This document shows, in pieces, positions 1 to 10,107 of a DNA stretch of 30,200 nt. Position 1 is the first letter of the stretch. Each line of letters opens with the position of its first letter. The stretch is from a bacterium (GTDB taxonomy: Bacteria > SZUA-182 > DTGQ01), in contig JBFLZW010000034.1 in assembly GCA_040755755.1 (NCBI GenBank), positions 25,382-55,581 on the forward strand. Reading direction: 5' to 3'. Both the position numbers and the translations under genes were made by a program. The notes under the pieces are model-generated. The model made no database searches. It was not told where the DNA came from and was given only the letters and a program-made list of their open reading frames with translations.

Positions 1-342
1 CCCACCAGAAAGATTTATGAAGAGGTTCTGGTTGCTCCTGTGATTAAAAAATATGAAGAGAAATTACAACAGGTGGAGATGGAAAGGGAAAGGGAAAGAA
101 TAGAGAAGGCAGAGGCAGAGCTGGAAAGGGAAAAGTTAGAGGCGGAGATAGAACGGGAAAAAGCGGAAAAAGAGATCAGAGCGACATGTCAGCAGGTTAT
201 TTTCAATAAGTTCCCCGATGTTTCCGGCGGTGTTCTCGTGGCCGTGAATCAATTGAGTTTCTCTCAGTGCAACCAGTTGCTCAGAGGGTTGGAGAAGATC
301 AAGGATGCTCATGACTGTGAGGCTTTTATCAAAAACCTCTGA
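1..342 (+). CDS. C-terminal part of a coiled-coil protein (5' end outside window)
   Basis: The frame is open from the first base, so this is the 3' end of a longer gene; the GTG at 40 is only an internal candidate start. About 50 residues are almost purely Glu/Arg/Lys/Ala with short EREKAE-type repeats, which predicts a long charged coiled coil. A compact C-terminal segment follows (FNKFPDVSGG, then LSFSQCNQLLRGLEKI) and ends in AFIKNL. Rpn/PD-(D/E)XK transposase-like and DUF4351-type proteins can end this way, but the diagnostic N-terminal half is not in the window, so no function is assigned. An accessory-type repeat follows directly. Confidence 0.6.
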   Translation, partial: PTRKIYEEVLVAPVIKKYEEKLQQVEMERERERIEKAEAELEREKLEAEIEREKAEKEIRATCQQVIFNKFPDVSGGVLVAVNQLSFSQCNQLLRGLEKIKDAHDCEAFIKNL

Positions 343-365
343 TGCCTCATTTAATACGAGAATTC

Positions 366-386
366 AGGAGTCAGGAGTCAGGAGTC
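366..386. repeat. Three tandem AGGAGTC heptamers
   Basis: Three perfect copies of AGGAGTC lie directly downstream of the first gene. The same heptamer family forms the 20-unit array at 25434-25573 inside a coding sequence. It is a dispersed short-period repeat of this genome. Confidence 0.85.
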
Positions 387-468
387 AGAATAAAAGCAAT
401 TCCTTCCTCCTGCATTCTGTCCCTGGCTTTTCAGGAGTTCTTTTATACGCGCTGCCTGCACGTCTTTC

Positions 469-513
469 TTTCGCGTGTTTCGCGTGTTTCGCGTGTTTCG
501 TGTGTTTCGTGGT
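469..513. repeat. 9-bp tandem repeat TTTCGCGTG, about five units
   Basis: Units start at 469, 478, 487, 496 and 505. The first three are identical, the fourth is TTTCGTGTG and the fifth degenerates to TTTCGTGG. The open frames crossing it on both strands are low-complexity artefacts of the repeat. Similar arrays occur between genes in many environmental bacterial genomes (general knowledge). Confidence 0.85.
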
Positions 514-549
514 TAACCCCTGTTTGATTCGGGATGGTGAATATTTTGT

Positions 550-579
550 TTGACGTGTTAATAACAAACGGTGTAGTAT
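550..579 (+). promoter_or_regulatory. Candidate sigma70-type promoter for the HTH/coiled-coil pair
   Basis: TTGACG at 550-555 is followed after 18 bases by TAGTAT at 574-579. The pair sits about 40 bases upstream of the ATG at 621. The -35 is good and the -10 matches consensus at four of six positions. Confidence 0.4.
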
Positions 580-620
580 GAAGAATATTAATTACAAATA
601 AATAATAAAAGGGATAAACA

Positions 621-818
621 ATGATAACAGATGAACTATTAACGACAGAACAGGCGGTAAGGTATTTAAAGACAAGCAAAAAGACCTTGTTTAAATTGGT
701 TCAAGAGGGCAAGGTAAGAGCATTGAAAGTTGGCAATGCTTACCGATTCAAAAAGGAAGAAATAGATGAGGATTTACGGGCAAATAAACCTGGGAATTTA
801 AAGGTAGCCACAAGATGA
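621..818 (+). CDS. Small excisionase/MerR-type helix-turn-helix DNA-binding protein
   Basis: The 65-residue protein starts with LLTTEQAVRYLKTSKKTLFK, the typical opening of the excisionase-family (HTH_17) winged-helix domain. It continues with the usual VRALKVGNAYRFKKEEID wing. It should bind DNA as a small regulator or recombination directionality factor. No integrase lies nearby, so a regulatory role is more likely than excision. An AAGGGA ribosome-binding site precedes the ATG. Its stop overlaps the next start (ATGA at 815-818), so the two genes are translationally coupled. The domain fold is clear; target and role are not. Confidence 0.85.
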   Translation: MITDELLTTEQAVRYLKTSKKTLFKLVQEGKVRALKVGNAYRFKKEEIDEDLRANKPGNLKVATR

Positions 819-1175
819 GCATCGAGGCAATAGAACTATTCGATATTTTCTCGGGAACCTTCGGCAAGGAAAAAGCTCAAGCGGCGGTAAGGGATATTGA
901 AACCCTGATAAGCGACCATAAGCGGGAGTTGGCAACAAAAGAGGATATCCGGGAAGTAAAAGGGGATATCCGGGAAACCGAGCTTAAACTGACCAAAGAG
1001 ATTGAGCAGGTACGGGGAGAAATTAAAGAGGTTGAGCTTAAACTGACCAAAGAAAATAGAATCAGTCAAGCTGGAAGTGGAAAAGGTCAGATCGAGTTTG
1101 ATTAAAGGGGTAGTCGGTCTTGTGATTGCTCAAACAAGTATAACCGTTACCCTTGTTGTTGCACTTCTCAAGTAG
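815..1175 (+). pseudogene. DUF1640-like coiled-coil membrane protein, broken by a +1 frameshift
   Basis: The first frame (815-1105) encodes a charged coiled coil with the recurrent DUF1640/CCDC90 pattern ATKEDIREVKGDIRE and a duplicated ELKLTKE segment. It then loses register near 1053-1056. In the frame starting at 1056 the coiled coil resumes (ESVKLEVEKVRSS) and runs into a C-terminal membrane helix (GVVGLVIAQTSITVTLV), ending at TAG 1173-1175. Removing one A from the AAAA run at 1053-1056 joins the two halves into a protein of about 119 residues with the usual DUF1640 architecture. This is either a real inactivating insertion, a programmed frameshift, or a base-call error. The start overlaps the HTH gene by 4 bases. 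Confidence 0.75.
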
Positions 1176-1350
1176 TCGGTCCCGGAAGGTGCGCGAACAC
1201 CATCCGTGATCTGGCTGTCACCGGCACCCTAATTCTCGCACTTCAAACCAAGAATTGCTGTTCCTGTCATTGCCTATCTTCAGCGCTTATTGTATACTTA
1301 CCATGAATCTATCCTTTTACCATGAATCTGCCCCGCTTTCGGAGGTCGAG

Positions 1351-2139
1351 ATGTTTCAGGATGAAAAAGTTGTCGTGGTCATGCCAGCTTATAATGCAGC
1401 CAAGACCCTGGAGCAGACATACCGGGAAATCCCGTTTGATATTGTGGACAATGTAGTTTTAGTGGATGATGCCAGTCAGGACAATACGCTTGGCATAGCC
1501 CGGAAATTAGGATTAAGTCATACCATTCAACACCCTACTAACCGCGGCTATGGCGGGAACCAGAAAACCTGCTATGCGACGGCTCTTTCTCTCGGAGCGG
1601 ACATCGTCATTATGCTGCATCCGGACTACCAGTATACTCCCAAGCTGATCCATGCCATGGCCTCACTCATCGGCGTAGGCCAATACGACATTATCCTGGC
1701 CTCCAGGATTCTTGGCGATGGTGCTCTGGAAGGGGGAATGCCTTTTTACAAGTATATAGGAAACAGGTTCTTAACCGGGTTTGAAAACTACCTGCTTGGA
1801 AAGAAGTTGTCCGAATACCATACCGGATACCGGGCTTTTTCCAAGAAGGTACTGGAAAGCCTCCCCCTGGAGGAGAACTCCGATGATTTTGTCTTTGATA
1901 ATGAAATCCTGGCCCAGGCGATCTTTTTCGGCTTCAGGATCGGAGAAATTTCCTGCCCGACCCGCTATATCGCCGGAGAATCATCTTCGATCAGCCTGCG
2001 GCGGAGCATTACGTATGGATTTGGTGTAATTAAAACTTCTCTCAAGTTTCGGATGCAGAAGATGGGATTACGGCATGATCCTCTCTTTTCTCCAAACGGA
2101 AGGAAATTGTGCCTGTCTTCCCGCTCACCCCAGAGGTGA
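1351..2139 (+). CDS. GT2-family glycosyltransferase, dolichol-phosphate mannosyltransferase-like
   Basis: The 262-residue product has the GT-A fold signature: [18 protein letters not shown] at the N-terminus, then [12 protein letters not shown], a metal-site region [10 protein letters not shown], and the acceptor-side block [11 protein letters not shown] with [10 protein letters not shown]. It most likely transfers a sugar from a nucleotide or polyprenyl-phosphate donor at the cytoplasmic membrane for surface polysaccharide or lipid glycosylation. No C-terminal membrane helices are seen, so it resembles the soluble DPMS-like type. I chose the ATG at 1351 because GGAGG (1341-1345) lies 5 bases upstream; the frame is open further 5' but without a better start. 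It stands alone; substrate unknown. Confidence 0.85.
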   Translation: MFQDEKVVVVMPAYNAAKTLEQTYREIPFDIVDNVVLVDDASQDNTLGIARKLGLSHTIQHPTNRGYGGNQKTCYATALSLGADIVIMLHPDYQYTPKLIHAMASLIGVGQYDIILASRILGDGALEGGMPFYKYIGNRFLTGFENYLLGKKLSEYHTGYRAFSKKVLESLPLEENSDDFVFDNEILAQAIFFGFRIGEISCPTRYIAGESSSISLRRSITYGFGVIKTSLKFRMQKMGLRHDPLFSPNGRKLCLSSRSPQR

Positions 2140-2181
2140 TGGTGTAACAGCCGATTTTATTTACAATTACCGTAATAATCC

Positions 2182-2210
2182 TTGCAGATCTTTTCCTGCT
2201 ATGATATATT
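2182..2210 (+). promoter_or_regulatory. Candidate promoter of the rpsB-tsf-pyrH-frr cluster
   Basis: TTGCAG at 2182-2187, a 17-base spacer, then TATATT at 2205-2210. This leaves an AT-rich leader of roughly 65 bases before the rpsB start. No known S2 autoregulatory structure could be recognised by eye. Confidence 0.5.
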
Positions 2211-2284
2211 TTATAGTCACTATATTTAACCTAATATCTTAATTTAACACGGGTATTAACCTTTAACTCAGGGAGGTGACCTTA

Positions 2285-3052
2285 TTGCTGAAAGTATCGA
2301 TGAAACAACTTTTAGAGGCAGGCGTCCATTTCGGTCATCAGTCAAAGAGATGGAATCCGCGGATGAAAAAGTATATCTTTGGAGAGCGGAATGGAATTTA
2401 TATTATCGATCTTCAAAAGACGCTGCGCAAGTTTAAAGAAGCTCATCAATTCGTCCGCACCATCGTTTCTCAGGGAGAAACCATCCTCTTTGTGGGGACC
2501 AAAAAACAGGCCCAGGACACTATCGTTGAGGAGAGTCAGCGGTGTGAAATGTTTTACGTCCGGCATCGGTGGTTAGGCGGCATGCTGACCAATTTCGAGA
2601 CCATTCGAAAAAGTATCGAGCGAATGAAAAAACTGGAAGAGATGAAAGCCAACGGCATTTTTGAATCTCTGCCCAAAAGGGAAGTCCTGAAGCTGGACAA
2701 GCAATATGAGAAGATGAAGAAGGTCCTGGACGGCATTCGGGATATGAACAGGCTGCCGGGGGCAATTTTTGTGGTTGATCCAAAACGGGAGAGGATTGCT
2801 GTCAACGAGGCCAACAAGCTGGAAATTCCCGTCATCGCCATTGTTGATACCAATTGCGATCCGGAGGGAATTGATTATGTGATCCCTGGTAATGATGATG
2901 CAATCCGGTCAATCAAACTGATCACCAGTAAAATTGCCGATGCCGTTATCGAAGGAAATGCCGAGTTTGTGGCTAACGCTGAGATGGCTGCGCGAAATGA
3001 ACAGGATGAGCAATTGGATGAACAGGAGGCTGGTGCCGCTGCTCAACAGTAA
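2285..3052 (+). CDS. rpsB: 30S ribosomal protein S2
   Basis: This is S2, which binds the head-body junction of the 30S subunit. The 255-residue product has the signature [14 protein letters not shown] at its N-terminus, IIDLQKTL, a [12 protein letters not shown] block, and [18 protein letters not shown] with [13 protein letters not shown] near the C-terminal half. It ends in an acidic Gln/Ala-rich tail. The frame extends to a GTG at 2276, but that codon lies inside the Shine-Dalgarno GGGAGG (2271-2276). The TTG at 2285 has ideal spacing and gives the expected N-terminus. It is the first gene of the cluster, followed by tsf after 34 bases, as in most bacteria. Confidence 0.97.
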   Translation: MLKVSMKQLLEAGVHFGHQSKRWNPRMKKYIFGERNGIYIIDLQKTLRKFKEAHQFVRTIVSQGETILFVGTKKQAQDTIVEESQRCEMFYVRHRWLGGMLTNFETIRKSIERMKKLEEMKANGIFESLPKREVLKLDKQYEKMKKVLDGIRDMNRLPGAIFVVDPKRERIAVNEANKLEIPVIAIVDTNCDPEGIDYVIPGNDDAIRSIKLITSKIADAVIEGNAEFVANAEMAARNEQDEQLDEQEAGAAAQQ

Positions 3053-3086
3053 ATTTTATTTGACAAGAACAAGAGGGAGGCATTGA

Positions 3087-3692
3087 ATGAGTATTTCGGC
3101 TCAACAGGTAAAAGAATTGCGGACCAAGACCGGAATCGGGTTTATGGACTGCAAGCAGGCATTGGAAGAGACAGGCGGGGATATGGAAAAAGCTGTCGAA
3201 ACCTTGCGGAAAAAGGGCTTGGCTACCGCAGCCAAAAAGGCGGGGCGGGCGACCAAGCAGGGGCTTGTTACTTCTTACATTCATGGGGCTGGAAAAATCG
3301 GAGTATTGCTCGAAATCAACTGCGAAACGGATTTCGTAGCCAGGACAGATGGTTTCCAGGAGCTCGCCAAAGATATCTCCATGCAGATTGCAGCTTCCCG
3401 GCCACTGTATGTGTCCAGAGAGGAAATACCTGCTGAATGCATTGAAAAAGAAAAAGAAATAGTCAGAGCCCAGATGGGGGACACTAAGAAACCTGAAGAA
3501 ATTCTCCAGAAGATCATTGAAGGGAAAATGGAGAAAGGTTTTTACGCCAGGGTTTGCCTGCTGGATCAGCCCTTCATTAAAGATGATTCCAGAACCGTCA
3601 AATCCCTGATTATGGATAAAATTTCTCAACTTGGTGAGAATATCATGGTTTCCCGGTTTGTCCGTTTTGAGCTTGGAGAACAGGCAGAATAA
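3087..3692 (+). CDS. tsf: Translation elongation factor Ts
   Basis: EF-Ts exchanges GDP for GTP on EF-Tu in the cytoplasm. The 201-residue protein has the N-terminal UBA-like segment ([19 protein letters not shown]), then the core motif [11 protein letters not shown] that contacts EF-Tu, and a single compact core domain. It is the short form, about 200 residues, lacking the longer C-terminal module of the E. coli protein (283 residues). A GAGGGAGG-type ribosome-binding site precedes the ATG. It sits in the conserved rpsB-tsf-pyrH order, 11 bases before pyrH. Confidence 0.97.
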   Translation: MSISAQQVKELRTKTGIGFMDCKQALEETGGDMEKAVETLRKKGLATAAKKAGRATKQGLVTSYIHGAGKIGVLLEINCETDFVARTDGFQELAKDISMQIAASRPLYVSREEIPAECIEKEKEIVRAQMGDTKKPEEILQKIIEGKMEKGFYARVCLLDQPFIKDDSRTVKSLIMDKISQLGENIMVSRFVRFELGEQAE

Positions 3693-3703
3693 GATCCGAA
3701 AAG

Positions 3704-4432
3704 ATGGTGGATATGGATAGAAGGCGTTTCCGAAGGATTTTACTCAAACTCAGTGGAGAGGCTTTGAAGGGTGAAAAGGCCTATGGTATCGACAACTCGA
3801 CGGTGACCGGAATAGCGGAGGAAATCAGAGGAATCAGGGAATTAGGGGTCGAAGTTGCAGTTGTGATCGGGGGAGGTAACATCTATCGGGGTGCTTCAGG
3901 AGATGTCGAATGCGTTGAGAAGACCTCGGGAGATTACATGGGAATGCTGGCAACGGTTATCAACGGACTGGCCTTGCAGGGGGCTCTGGAAAAATTCGGC
4001 ATTTACACGCGGGTTCTGACAGCTATTGAGATGCATCAGTTAGCCGAACCCTATATTCGCCGCAGGGCCATCCGCCACCTGGAGAAGGGGCGGGTGGTCA
4101 TTTTGGCTGGAGGGACGGGCAACCCGTATTTTACCACGGATACGGCAGCAGCACTCCGGGCTATTGAAATTGGTGCGGAAGTTATCCTGAAAGCCACGAA
4201 AGTTGATGGTATATACAGCTCGGATCCCTTGAAAGACAAGGATGCAGAAAAATACGAAGAATTGACTTATATGGATGTTTTGAAAAAGCAGCTCAGTGTC
4301 ATGGACAATACCGCCATTTCACTGTGTATGGACAACCACCTGCCCATCATTGTTTTTAATTTTAAGGAAAAGGGGAACATTCGAAGGATTATTCTGGGGG
4401 AAAAAATCGGCTCGATTGTCAGAGGAGATTAA
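3704..4432 (+). CDS. pyrH: Uridylate (UMP) kinase
   Basis: It phosphorylates UMP to UDP with ATP in pyrimidine nucleotide synthesis and belongs to the hexameric amino-acid-kinase fold. Visible motifs are [11 protein letters not shown] near the N-terminus, [45 protein letters not shown] and [13 protein letters not shown]. Length (up to 242 residues) is normal. The start is uncertain: ATG at 3704 and ATG at 3713 both lack a strong ribosome-binding site, so coupling to tsf 11 bases upstream may supply ribosomes. frr follows after only two bases. Confidence 0.96.
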   Translation: MVDMDRRRFRRILLKLSGEALKGEKAYGIDNSTVTGIAEEIRGIRELGVEVAVVIGGGNIYRGASGDVECVEKTSGDYMGMLATVINGLALQGALEKFGIYTRVLTAIEMHQLAEPYIRRRAIRHLEKGRVVILAGGTGNPYFTTDTAAALRAIEIGAEVILKATKVDGIYSSDPLKDKDAEKYEELTYMDVLKKQLSVMDNTAISLCMDNHLPIIVFNFKEKGNIRRIILGEKIGSIVRGD

Positions 4433-4434
4433 GA

Positions 4435-4992
4435 ATGCGACTTCCGATCTATGATGAGATAGAAAAAAAGATGACTCAGCGAATCGATAATTTGCGGAAG
4501 GAATTTAACCAGGTCCGTACCGGGAGAGCGTCTGCCTCTCTGCTGGATGGAATCAAGGTTGATTATTACGGCACGCCTACTCTCATAAATCAAATGGCCT
4601 CGATCTCGGTGCCGGAAGCCCGGACCCTTGTCATTCAACCGTGGGATATAACCGTTCTTAATCAGATTGAAAAGGCGATTTTAAAATCCGATATCGGAGT
4701 CCATCCAACCAACGATGGCAAGGTTATTCGGTTGAACATACCTATGCTTACCGAAGAGCGGCGAAAGCAATTGGCCAAGAGTGTCCGCACCATCACCGAA
4801 GATGCGAAAGTTGCCATCCGGAACATTCGCCGAGAGGCCAATGATAAGCTCAAGGAAATGGAAAAGTCCAAAGAGATTACCGAGGATGAACATCATAATG
4901 CCTTAAAAGATATTCAGAAGATCACAGATAATTACATAGAGAAAGCCGCAGAATTATCCCTCGCGAAAGAAAAGGAAATAATGGAAGTTTGA
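4435..4992 (+). CDS. frr: Ribosome recycling factor
   Basis: RRF splits post-termination ribosomes together with EF-G. The 185-residue product has standard length and motifs: FNQVRTGRASASLLDGIKVDYYGT, QMASISVPEARTLVIQPWD, and the C-terminal helical RNIRREANDKLKE segment. An AGAGGAG ribosome-binding site overlaps the end of pyrH and gives good spacing to the ATG. It is the last gene of the cluster; a small hairpin follows. The isoprenoid/lipid genes (uppS, cdsA, dxr) that often come next are absent here. Confidence 0.97.
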   Translation: MRLPIYDEIEKKMTQRIDNLRKEFNQVRTGRASASLLDGIKVDYYGTPTLINQMASISVPEARTLVIQPWDITVLNQIEKAILKSDIGVHPTNDGKVIRLNIPMLTEERRKQLAKSVRTITEDAKVAIRNIRREANDKLKEMEKSKEITEDEHHNALKDIQKITDNYIEKAAELSLAKEKEIMEV

Positions 4993-4998
4993 CAGCAG

Positions 4999-5020
4999 AC
5001 CGGAATAATTTTCCGGTTTT
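4999..5020 (+). terminator. Probable intrinsic terminator after frr
   Basis: ACCGGAA (4999-5005) pairs perfectly with TTCCGGT (5011-5017) across a 5-base loop and is followed by a short T run. The stem is short, so it is likely a weak or partial terminator. Confidence 0.5.
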
Positions 5021-5115
5021 CCCGGTTGGTGTAAATCCCTCCCTTCCTTTCTCAGAGCATGCTGCCTTCTCAAATTGAATTTTCGGTATATCAGTACAGA
5101 AAAGAAAAAAGATAG

Positions 5116-6249
<1,134 letters not shown>

Positions 6250-6285
6250 AAAGAGTTGTTGACATGAGATTGAAAAGGAGCTTTT

Positions 6286-6612
6286 ATGCTTAACGGAGTT
6301 TTGGCCATGGCTGCGAACGCACCGGCCGGTCAGCAGCCAAGCGCAGGTTTTGGTGGTGCTCCGGTAGTTGTCATGATCCTCATCTTTATCATTTTCTATT
6401 TTCTCCTGATTCGTCCTCAACAGAAGCAGCAGAAAAAGCTGCAGGATATGCGGGCCAATCTGAAGAAGGGAGATAAGGTTATTACTATCGGCGGCATTTA
6501 CGGCGTGATCCTTGGCATCACGGATGATGTAGTCAGTTTGCAGATCGCGGACAAGGTAAAGATTGACGTAACGAAAAGCTCTATTGCCACGAAGAGGGAA
6601 GAAGGAACCTGA
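6286..6612 (+). CDS. yajC: Sec translocase accessory subunit YajC
   Basis: YajC is a small inner-membrane partner of SecDF. The 108-residue protein has a short Ala/Gly/Gln-rich N-terminal segment, one membrane helix (VVVMILIFIIFYFLLI) ending in the family hallmark RPQQKQQKK, and a cytoplasmic domain with KGDKVITIGGIYGVI. An AAGGAG ribosome-binding site precedes the ATG. It lies 36 bases after tgt and is separated from secD by an HD-domain gene, whose start region nearly abuts yajC. Confidence 0.96.
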   Translation: MLNGVLAMAANAPAGQQPSAGFGGAPVVVMILIFIIFYFLLIRPQQKQQKKLQDMRANLKKGDKVITIGGIYGVILGITDDVVSLQIADKVKIDVTKSSIATKREEGT

Positions 6613-6625
6613 AAAGAGGTCATGT

Positions 6626-7294
6626 TTGCAGCCCGTCATTGACGTGAAGGTTTTGAAAGATAATCCCAAGGTCCGGATTTACCTGGAGCGGGCAGATAAG
6701 CATCTTGAGGGGATTGGCTATACGGAGCATGGTCTGCGGCACGCAACCACGACCGCTGCTTTCAGCCAGAAAATATTGCGCTCGTTAGGCTATAATCAGG
6801 ACCTCATCCGCCTGGCTGGTGTGGCTGGATTCTTGCATGACATCGGCAATGTATGCGGCCGGGTAAATCATGGTCAGTCGGGAGCGATTATCGCCAACAG
6901 TATTCTCTCGGAAATGGGGATGCCAAGCATGGAAATTGTCGGGATCATGGAGGCCATCGGCAATCATGAGGAAGAGTTCGGACAGCCGACCAGCGAAATT
7001 GCTGCTGCCCTCATTCTGGCGGATAAATCGGATGTTCACCGCTCCCGTGTCAGAACTACGCGGTTTATCAACTTTGATATCCACGACCGGGTTAATTATG
7101 CGGCCGAAAAATCCGATATACAGGTTTCAAAAAAGAACCGGACTATCTCACTGATGATTAAAATTAATACCGAAATTTCGCAAGTCATGGAATATTTTGA
7201 AATTTTTTTATCAAGAATGATCATTTGTCGAAAGGCAGCTAAGGTGCTCTCTTGTGAATTTGAATTGATTATCAATGAAAACAAGCTGCTCTGA
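6626..7294 (+). CDS. HD-domain metal-dependent phosphohydrolase
   Basis: The 222-residue product carries a full HD metal site. H35 and H39 lie in EHGLRHA, H71-D72 in GFLHDIG, and further His in NHGQSGA and GNHEE, followed by ADKSDVHRSRV. It should hydrolyse a phosphate ester or nucleotide; the substrate cannot be read from sequence. The C-terminal 60 residues look like a small alpha/beta domain (TISLMIKINTEISQVMEYFE). The frame opens inside yajC (TTG 6584), but TTG 6626 with AGAGG six bases upstream is the better start. It is cotranscribed between yajC and secD, where most genomes have no gene. A role in Sec function is only suggested by position. Confidence 0.85.
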   Translation: MQPVIDVKVLKDNPKVRIYLERADKHLEGIGYTEHGLRHATTTAAFSQKILRSLGYNQDLIRLAGVAGFLHDIGNVCGRVNHGQSGAIIANSILSEMGMPSMEIVGIMEAIGNHEEEFGQPTSEIAAALILADKSDVHRSRVRTTRFINFDIHDRVNYAAEKSDIQVSKKNRTISLMIKINTEISQVMEYFEIFLSRMIICRKAAKVLSCEFELIINENKLL

Positions 7295-7400
7295 GCTGCT
7301 GCATAATCCGCATTGATTTTATGACAAATTCATAAGAAACCCTCCACATTTTCAGCTTATTAATGTGTGGAAATAATCGAACCAAGTAAGGAGGACAAAG

Positions 7401-8996
7401 GTGAAAAGTAACCTGAAGTGGAGATTCTGGCTTATAGCTATTATTATCCTGGTATCAGTAATATACGTCATGCCTTCACTGTTGGGATCAAAGCTCCCAT
7501 ACTGGTGGAAGAAACCTCTGCCGACGGATAAAGTTCACCTGGGGCTCGACCTTCAGGGGGGCATGCATCTGGTCCTGGGAGTAAAACTGGAGAAGGCTAT
7601 CGAAAATACCCTTGAGACGACAGTGGGTGCGCTGAAGGACGATATCCAGAAAAAAGGCGCAGTCTATGATTATATCAAACGGATCGATCAAAGGTCTATT
7701 GAGTTGAATGTAGTAAAAGCCGATTTTGTGCCCAAGGTTCAGGAAATTCTCAACGACTATTTTAATTTCACGATAACTCATCCTTACCAGGGGTCATCGA
7801 CAAAATTTTTACTGACCTTTAAAGAGGCAGAGATTACCCGTCTTCGTGAATCAACGATTGATCAGGCCCAAAAAACCATCACTGACCGTATCGATCAGTT
7901 TGGCGTTGCGGAACCGATGGTGGCCAAACAGGGAGAGGACCGGATTCTTGTCCAACTGCCGGGCATAAAAGATACGCAAAGGGCCATTGACCTGATCGGG
8001 AAAACGGCTCAACTGGAATTTAAATTGGTAGATGAGGAACACAGCATTGATAAGGCCCTCCAGGGCCAGGTTCCCGAGGGAAGCGAGGTTTTATATGAAC
8101 GATCCCGCGATAAAGTCACCGGCCAGGTAGTGAAAAAGCCCTACCTCCTGAAGAGTAATGCTCTCATGACCGGCAACCTTTTAACCGACGCCAGGATCCA
8201 GCCGGGCGAGTATGGCACGCCCTATGTCAGCATGACCTTTAATAAATTCGGGGCCATGTTGTTTGAGCAGATTACCGGAGAAAATGTGGGCAAGCGTTTG
8301 GCCATTATCCTGGATGATAACGTCTACTCGGCGCCGGTAATCCGGGAGAAAATCGGCGGCGGCAGAGCCCAGATCACCGGTAACTTCACCGATGAAGAGG
8401 CCAGAGACCTGGCGATTGTCCTGCGGGCAGGTGCGCTTCCGGCTCCGGTTGAGATTCTGGAACAGCGAACCGTTGGTCCTTCTTTGGGACAGGATTCCAT
8501 TCACATGGGAATTATCTCTTTTATCATTGGAACAGCCCTGGTTATCCTGTTTACCATAATGTATTACAAATTATCCGGTATCGTGGCCAACATTGCCACA
8601 TTTTTAAATGTCCTGATCGTTCTGGCCTTCATGGCTGCTTTCAAGGCTACGCTTACCCTGCCCGGTATTGCAGGAATTGTTCTGACGGTTGGTATGGCTA
8701 TGGATAATATCGTTATTATCTTTGAGAGAATACGGGAAGAACTCGACCTGGGGAAGACAGCCGGTGCCGCTATTTCAGCGGGGTATGACAAGGCATTTTC
8801 CGCGGTCTGGGACTCTGCCATGACGAACGTGATCGCTGCCATAATTCTCTATATCTTTGGTACCGGGCCAGTGAAAGGATTTGCAGTGACTTTAAGTATC
8901 GGTTTAATCAGTGGTGTATTTACCGCCGTGGTTTTGACCCACTTTATCTTCGACTGGTTCCTGCTGAAAGGAAAAATTACGAAGCTCAGTATCTAA
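7401..8996 (+). CDS. secD: Protein translocase subunit SecD
   Basis: SecD with SecF uses the proton-motive force to pull exported proteins out on the outer face of the membrane. The 531-residue product has an N-terminal helix (FWLIAIIILVSVIYVMPSLL), the diagnostic HLGLDLQGGMHLVLGV, a large periplasmic P1 region with ITDRIDQFGVAEP, and five C-terminal helices of the RND type with GMAMDNIVIIFERIREEL. The GTG start at 7401 is supported by AAGGAGG with good spacing. It is followed by secF after 37 bases. Confidence 0.96.
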   Translation: MKSNLKWRFWLIAIIILVSVIYVMPSLLGSKLPYWWKKPLPTDKVHLGLDLQGGMHLVLGVKLEKAIENTLETTVGALKDDIQKKGAVYDYIKRIDQRSIELNVVKADFVPKVQEILNDYFNFTITHPYQGSSTKFLLTFKEAEITRLRESTIDQAQKTITDRIDQFGVAEPMVAKQGEDRILVQLPGIKDTQRAIDLIGKTAQLEFKLVDEEHSIDKALQGQVPEGSEVLYERSRDKVTGQVVKKPYLLKSNALMTGNLLTDARIQPGEYGTPYVSMTFNKFGAMLFEQITGENVGKRLAIILDDNVYSAPVIREKIGGGRAQITGNFTDEEARDLAIVLRAGALPAPVEILEQRTVGPSLGQDSIHMGIISFIIGTALVILFTIMYYKLSGIVANIATFLNVLIVLAFMAAFKATLTLPGIAGIVLTVGMAMDNIVIIFERIREELDLGKTAGAAISAGYDKAFSAVWDSAMTNVIAAIILYIFGTGPVKGFAVTLSIGLISGVFTAVVLTHFIFDWFLLKGKITKLSI

Positions 8997-9033
8997 GCTA
9001 AGCCATACGTTAGCCGAAACGGAGGGATTAAGA

Positions 9034-10071
9034 ATGAGATTATTTAAAAATGCACATTATGATTTCATGGGGAACCGGAAGTGGGCCTTTCTGGGATCGA
9101 CTCTGTTGATCATCATCGGCCTGATCTCCCTTGCTGTCAAAGGCCCCAAATTTGGAGTTGATTTTGCCGGTGGTACGATCGTGCAGGTTAAATTTCTGAA
9201 AGAGGCCGTTGACCTGGCCAAGATCCGCCAGGCACTCGGAGAGCTTAATCTTGGGGATGTTTCCATCCAGCAGTTTGGATCCAAGACTGACAACGAGGTT
9301 CTTATCAGTCTGCAGAAGACAACCAGTTCCCTCGAAGGATTAAGCGAGGGGATCAGACAGTCTCTTGCCAAGGTTTTTCCGAATCAGGGATTCGAGATTC
9401 GACGGGTGGAGATGGTTGGTCCAAAAGTGGGATCGGATCTGCGGACAAAGGGGCTGTGGGCACTGATCCTCTCCCTGGGGGGCATTTTAATTTATGCCTG
9501 GTACCGGTTTGACTTTGCTTTTGCGGTAGGTGGCATTGGAGCCCTGGCTCATGACGTTCTCATCACCATAGGTGCAATCACGCTGACCAATAGGGAATTC
9601 AGCCTGACCGTGCTGGCGGCATTAATGACCATTATCGGATATTCCATCAACGATACGATCGTTATTTACGATCGCGTCCGCGAGAACATTCGCTTGAAAC
9701 GAGGCGGGAATACTCTCTCCGACATACTCAATACCTCGGTCAACGAGTGTCTGGCACGTACCCTGCTGACAGCTTTGACCACTTTTTTCGTTGCTACTTC
9801 TTTGTATCTGTTTGGCGGGCAGGTGATCAATGACTTTGCTTTCTGTATGGTTATCGGGGTAATCACCGGCTGCTATTCCACCATTTTTATTGCCAGCCCT
9901 GTTGCGCTGTGGATCCATGATAAGGATAAAGCAAGAGCACAACGCGCTTCCGCTGCCGAGAGCAGCAGCAGGATGGCAGCCCACGGAGCAAAAGCGACTA
10001 CCAGTAAAATCGCCGCTATGGATAAAGCCCAGAAGTCAGCTAAAAAGGATAAGGTACAAGGATCGGTTTAG
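9034..10071 (+). CDS. secF: Protein translocase subunit SecF
   Basis: SecF is the partner of SecD. The 345-residue product shows an N-terminal helix, GVDFAGGTIVQVKF, the helix-2 region VGPKVGSDLRTKGLWAL, and the RND signature IIGYSINDTIVIYDRVREN. About 45 residues after the last helix (ARAQRASAAESS through SAKKDKVQG) form an Ala/Lys/Ser-rich cytoplasmic tail, somewhat longer than usual and probably unstructured. ACGGAGGG precedes the ATG. A strong terminator follows, closing the operon. Confidence 0.96.
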   Translation: MRLFKNAHYDFMGNRKWAFLGSTLLIIIGLISLAVKGPKFGVDFAGGTIVQVKFLKEAVDLAKIRQALGELNLGDVSIQQFGSKTDNEVLISLQKTTSSLEGLSEGIRQSLAKVFPNQGFEIRRVEMVGPKVGSDLRTKGLWALILSLGGILIYAWYRFDFAFAVGGIGALAHDVLITIGAITLTNREFSLTVLAALMTIIGYSINDTIVIYDRVRENIRLKRGGNTLSDILNTSVNECLARTLLTALTTFFVATSLYLFGGQVINDFAFCMVIGVITGCYSTIFIASPVALWIHDKDKARAQRASAAESSSRMAAHGAKATTSKIAAMDKAQKSAKKDKVQGSV

Positions 10072-10107
10072 GCTGATTCATTATGGATGAACATAAGCCT
10101 GAAAACC

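Noticed and set aside
2276-2284. GTG at 2276 as rpsB start
   Set aside because: It lies within the Shine-Dalgarno GGGAGG; TTG 2285 has correct spacing.
2973-3629. 218-codon minus-strand open frame
   Set aside because: Antisense to tsf and the rpsB end; shadow of real coding sequence.
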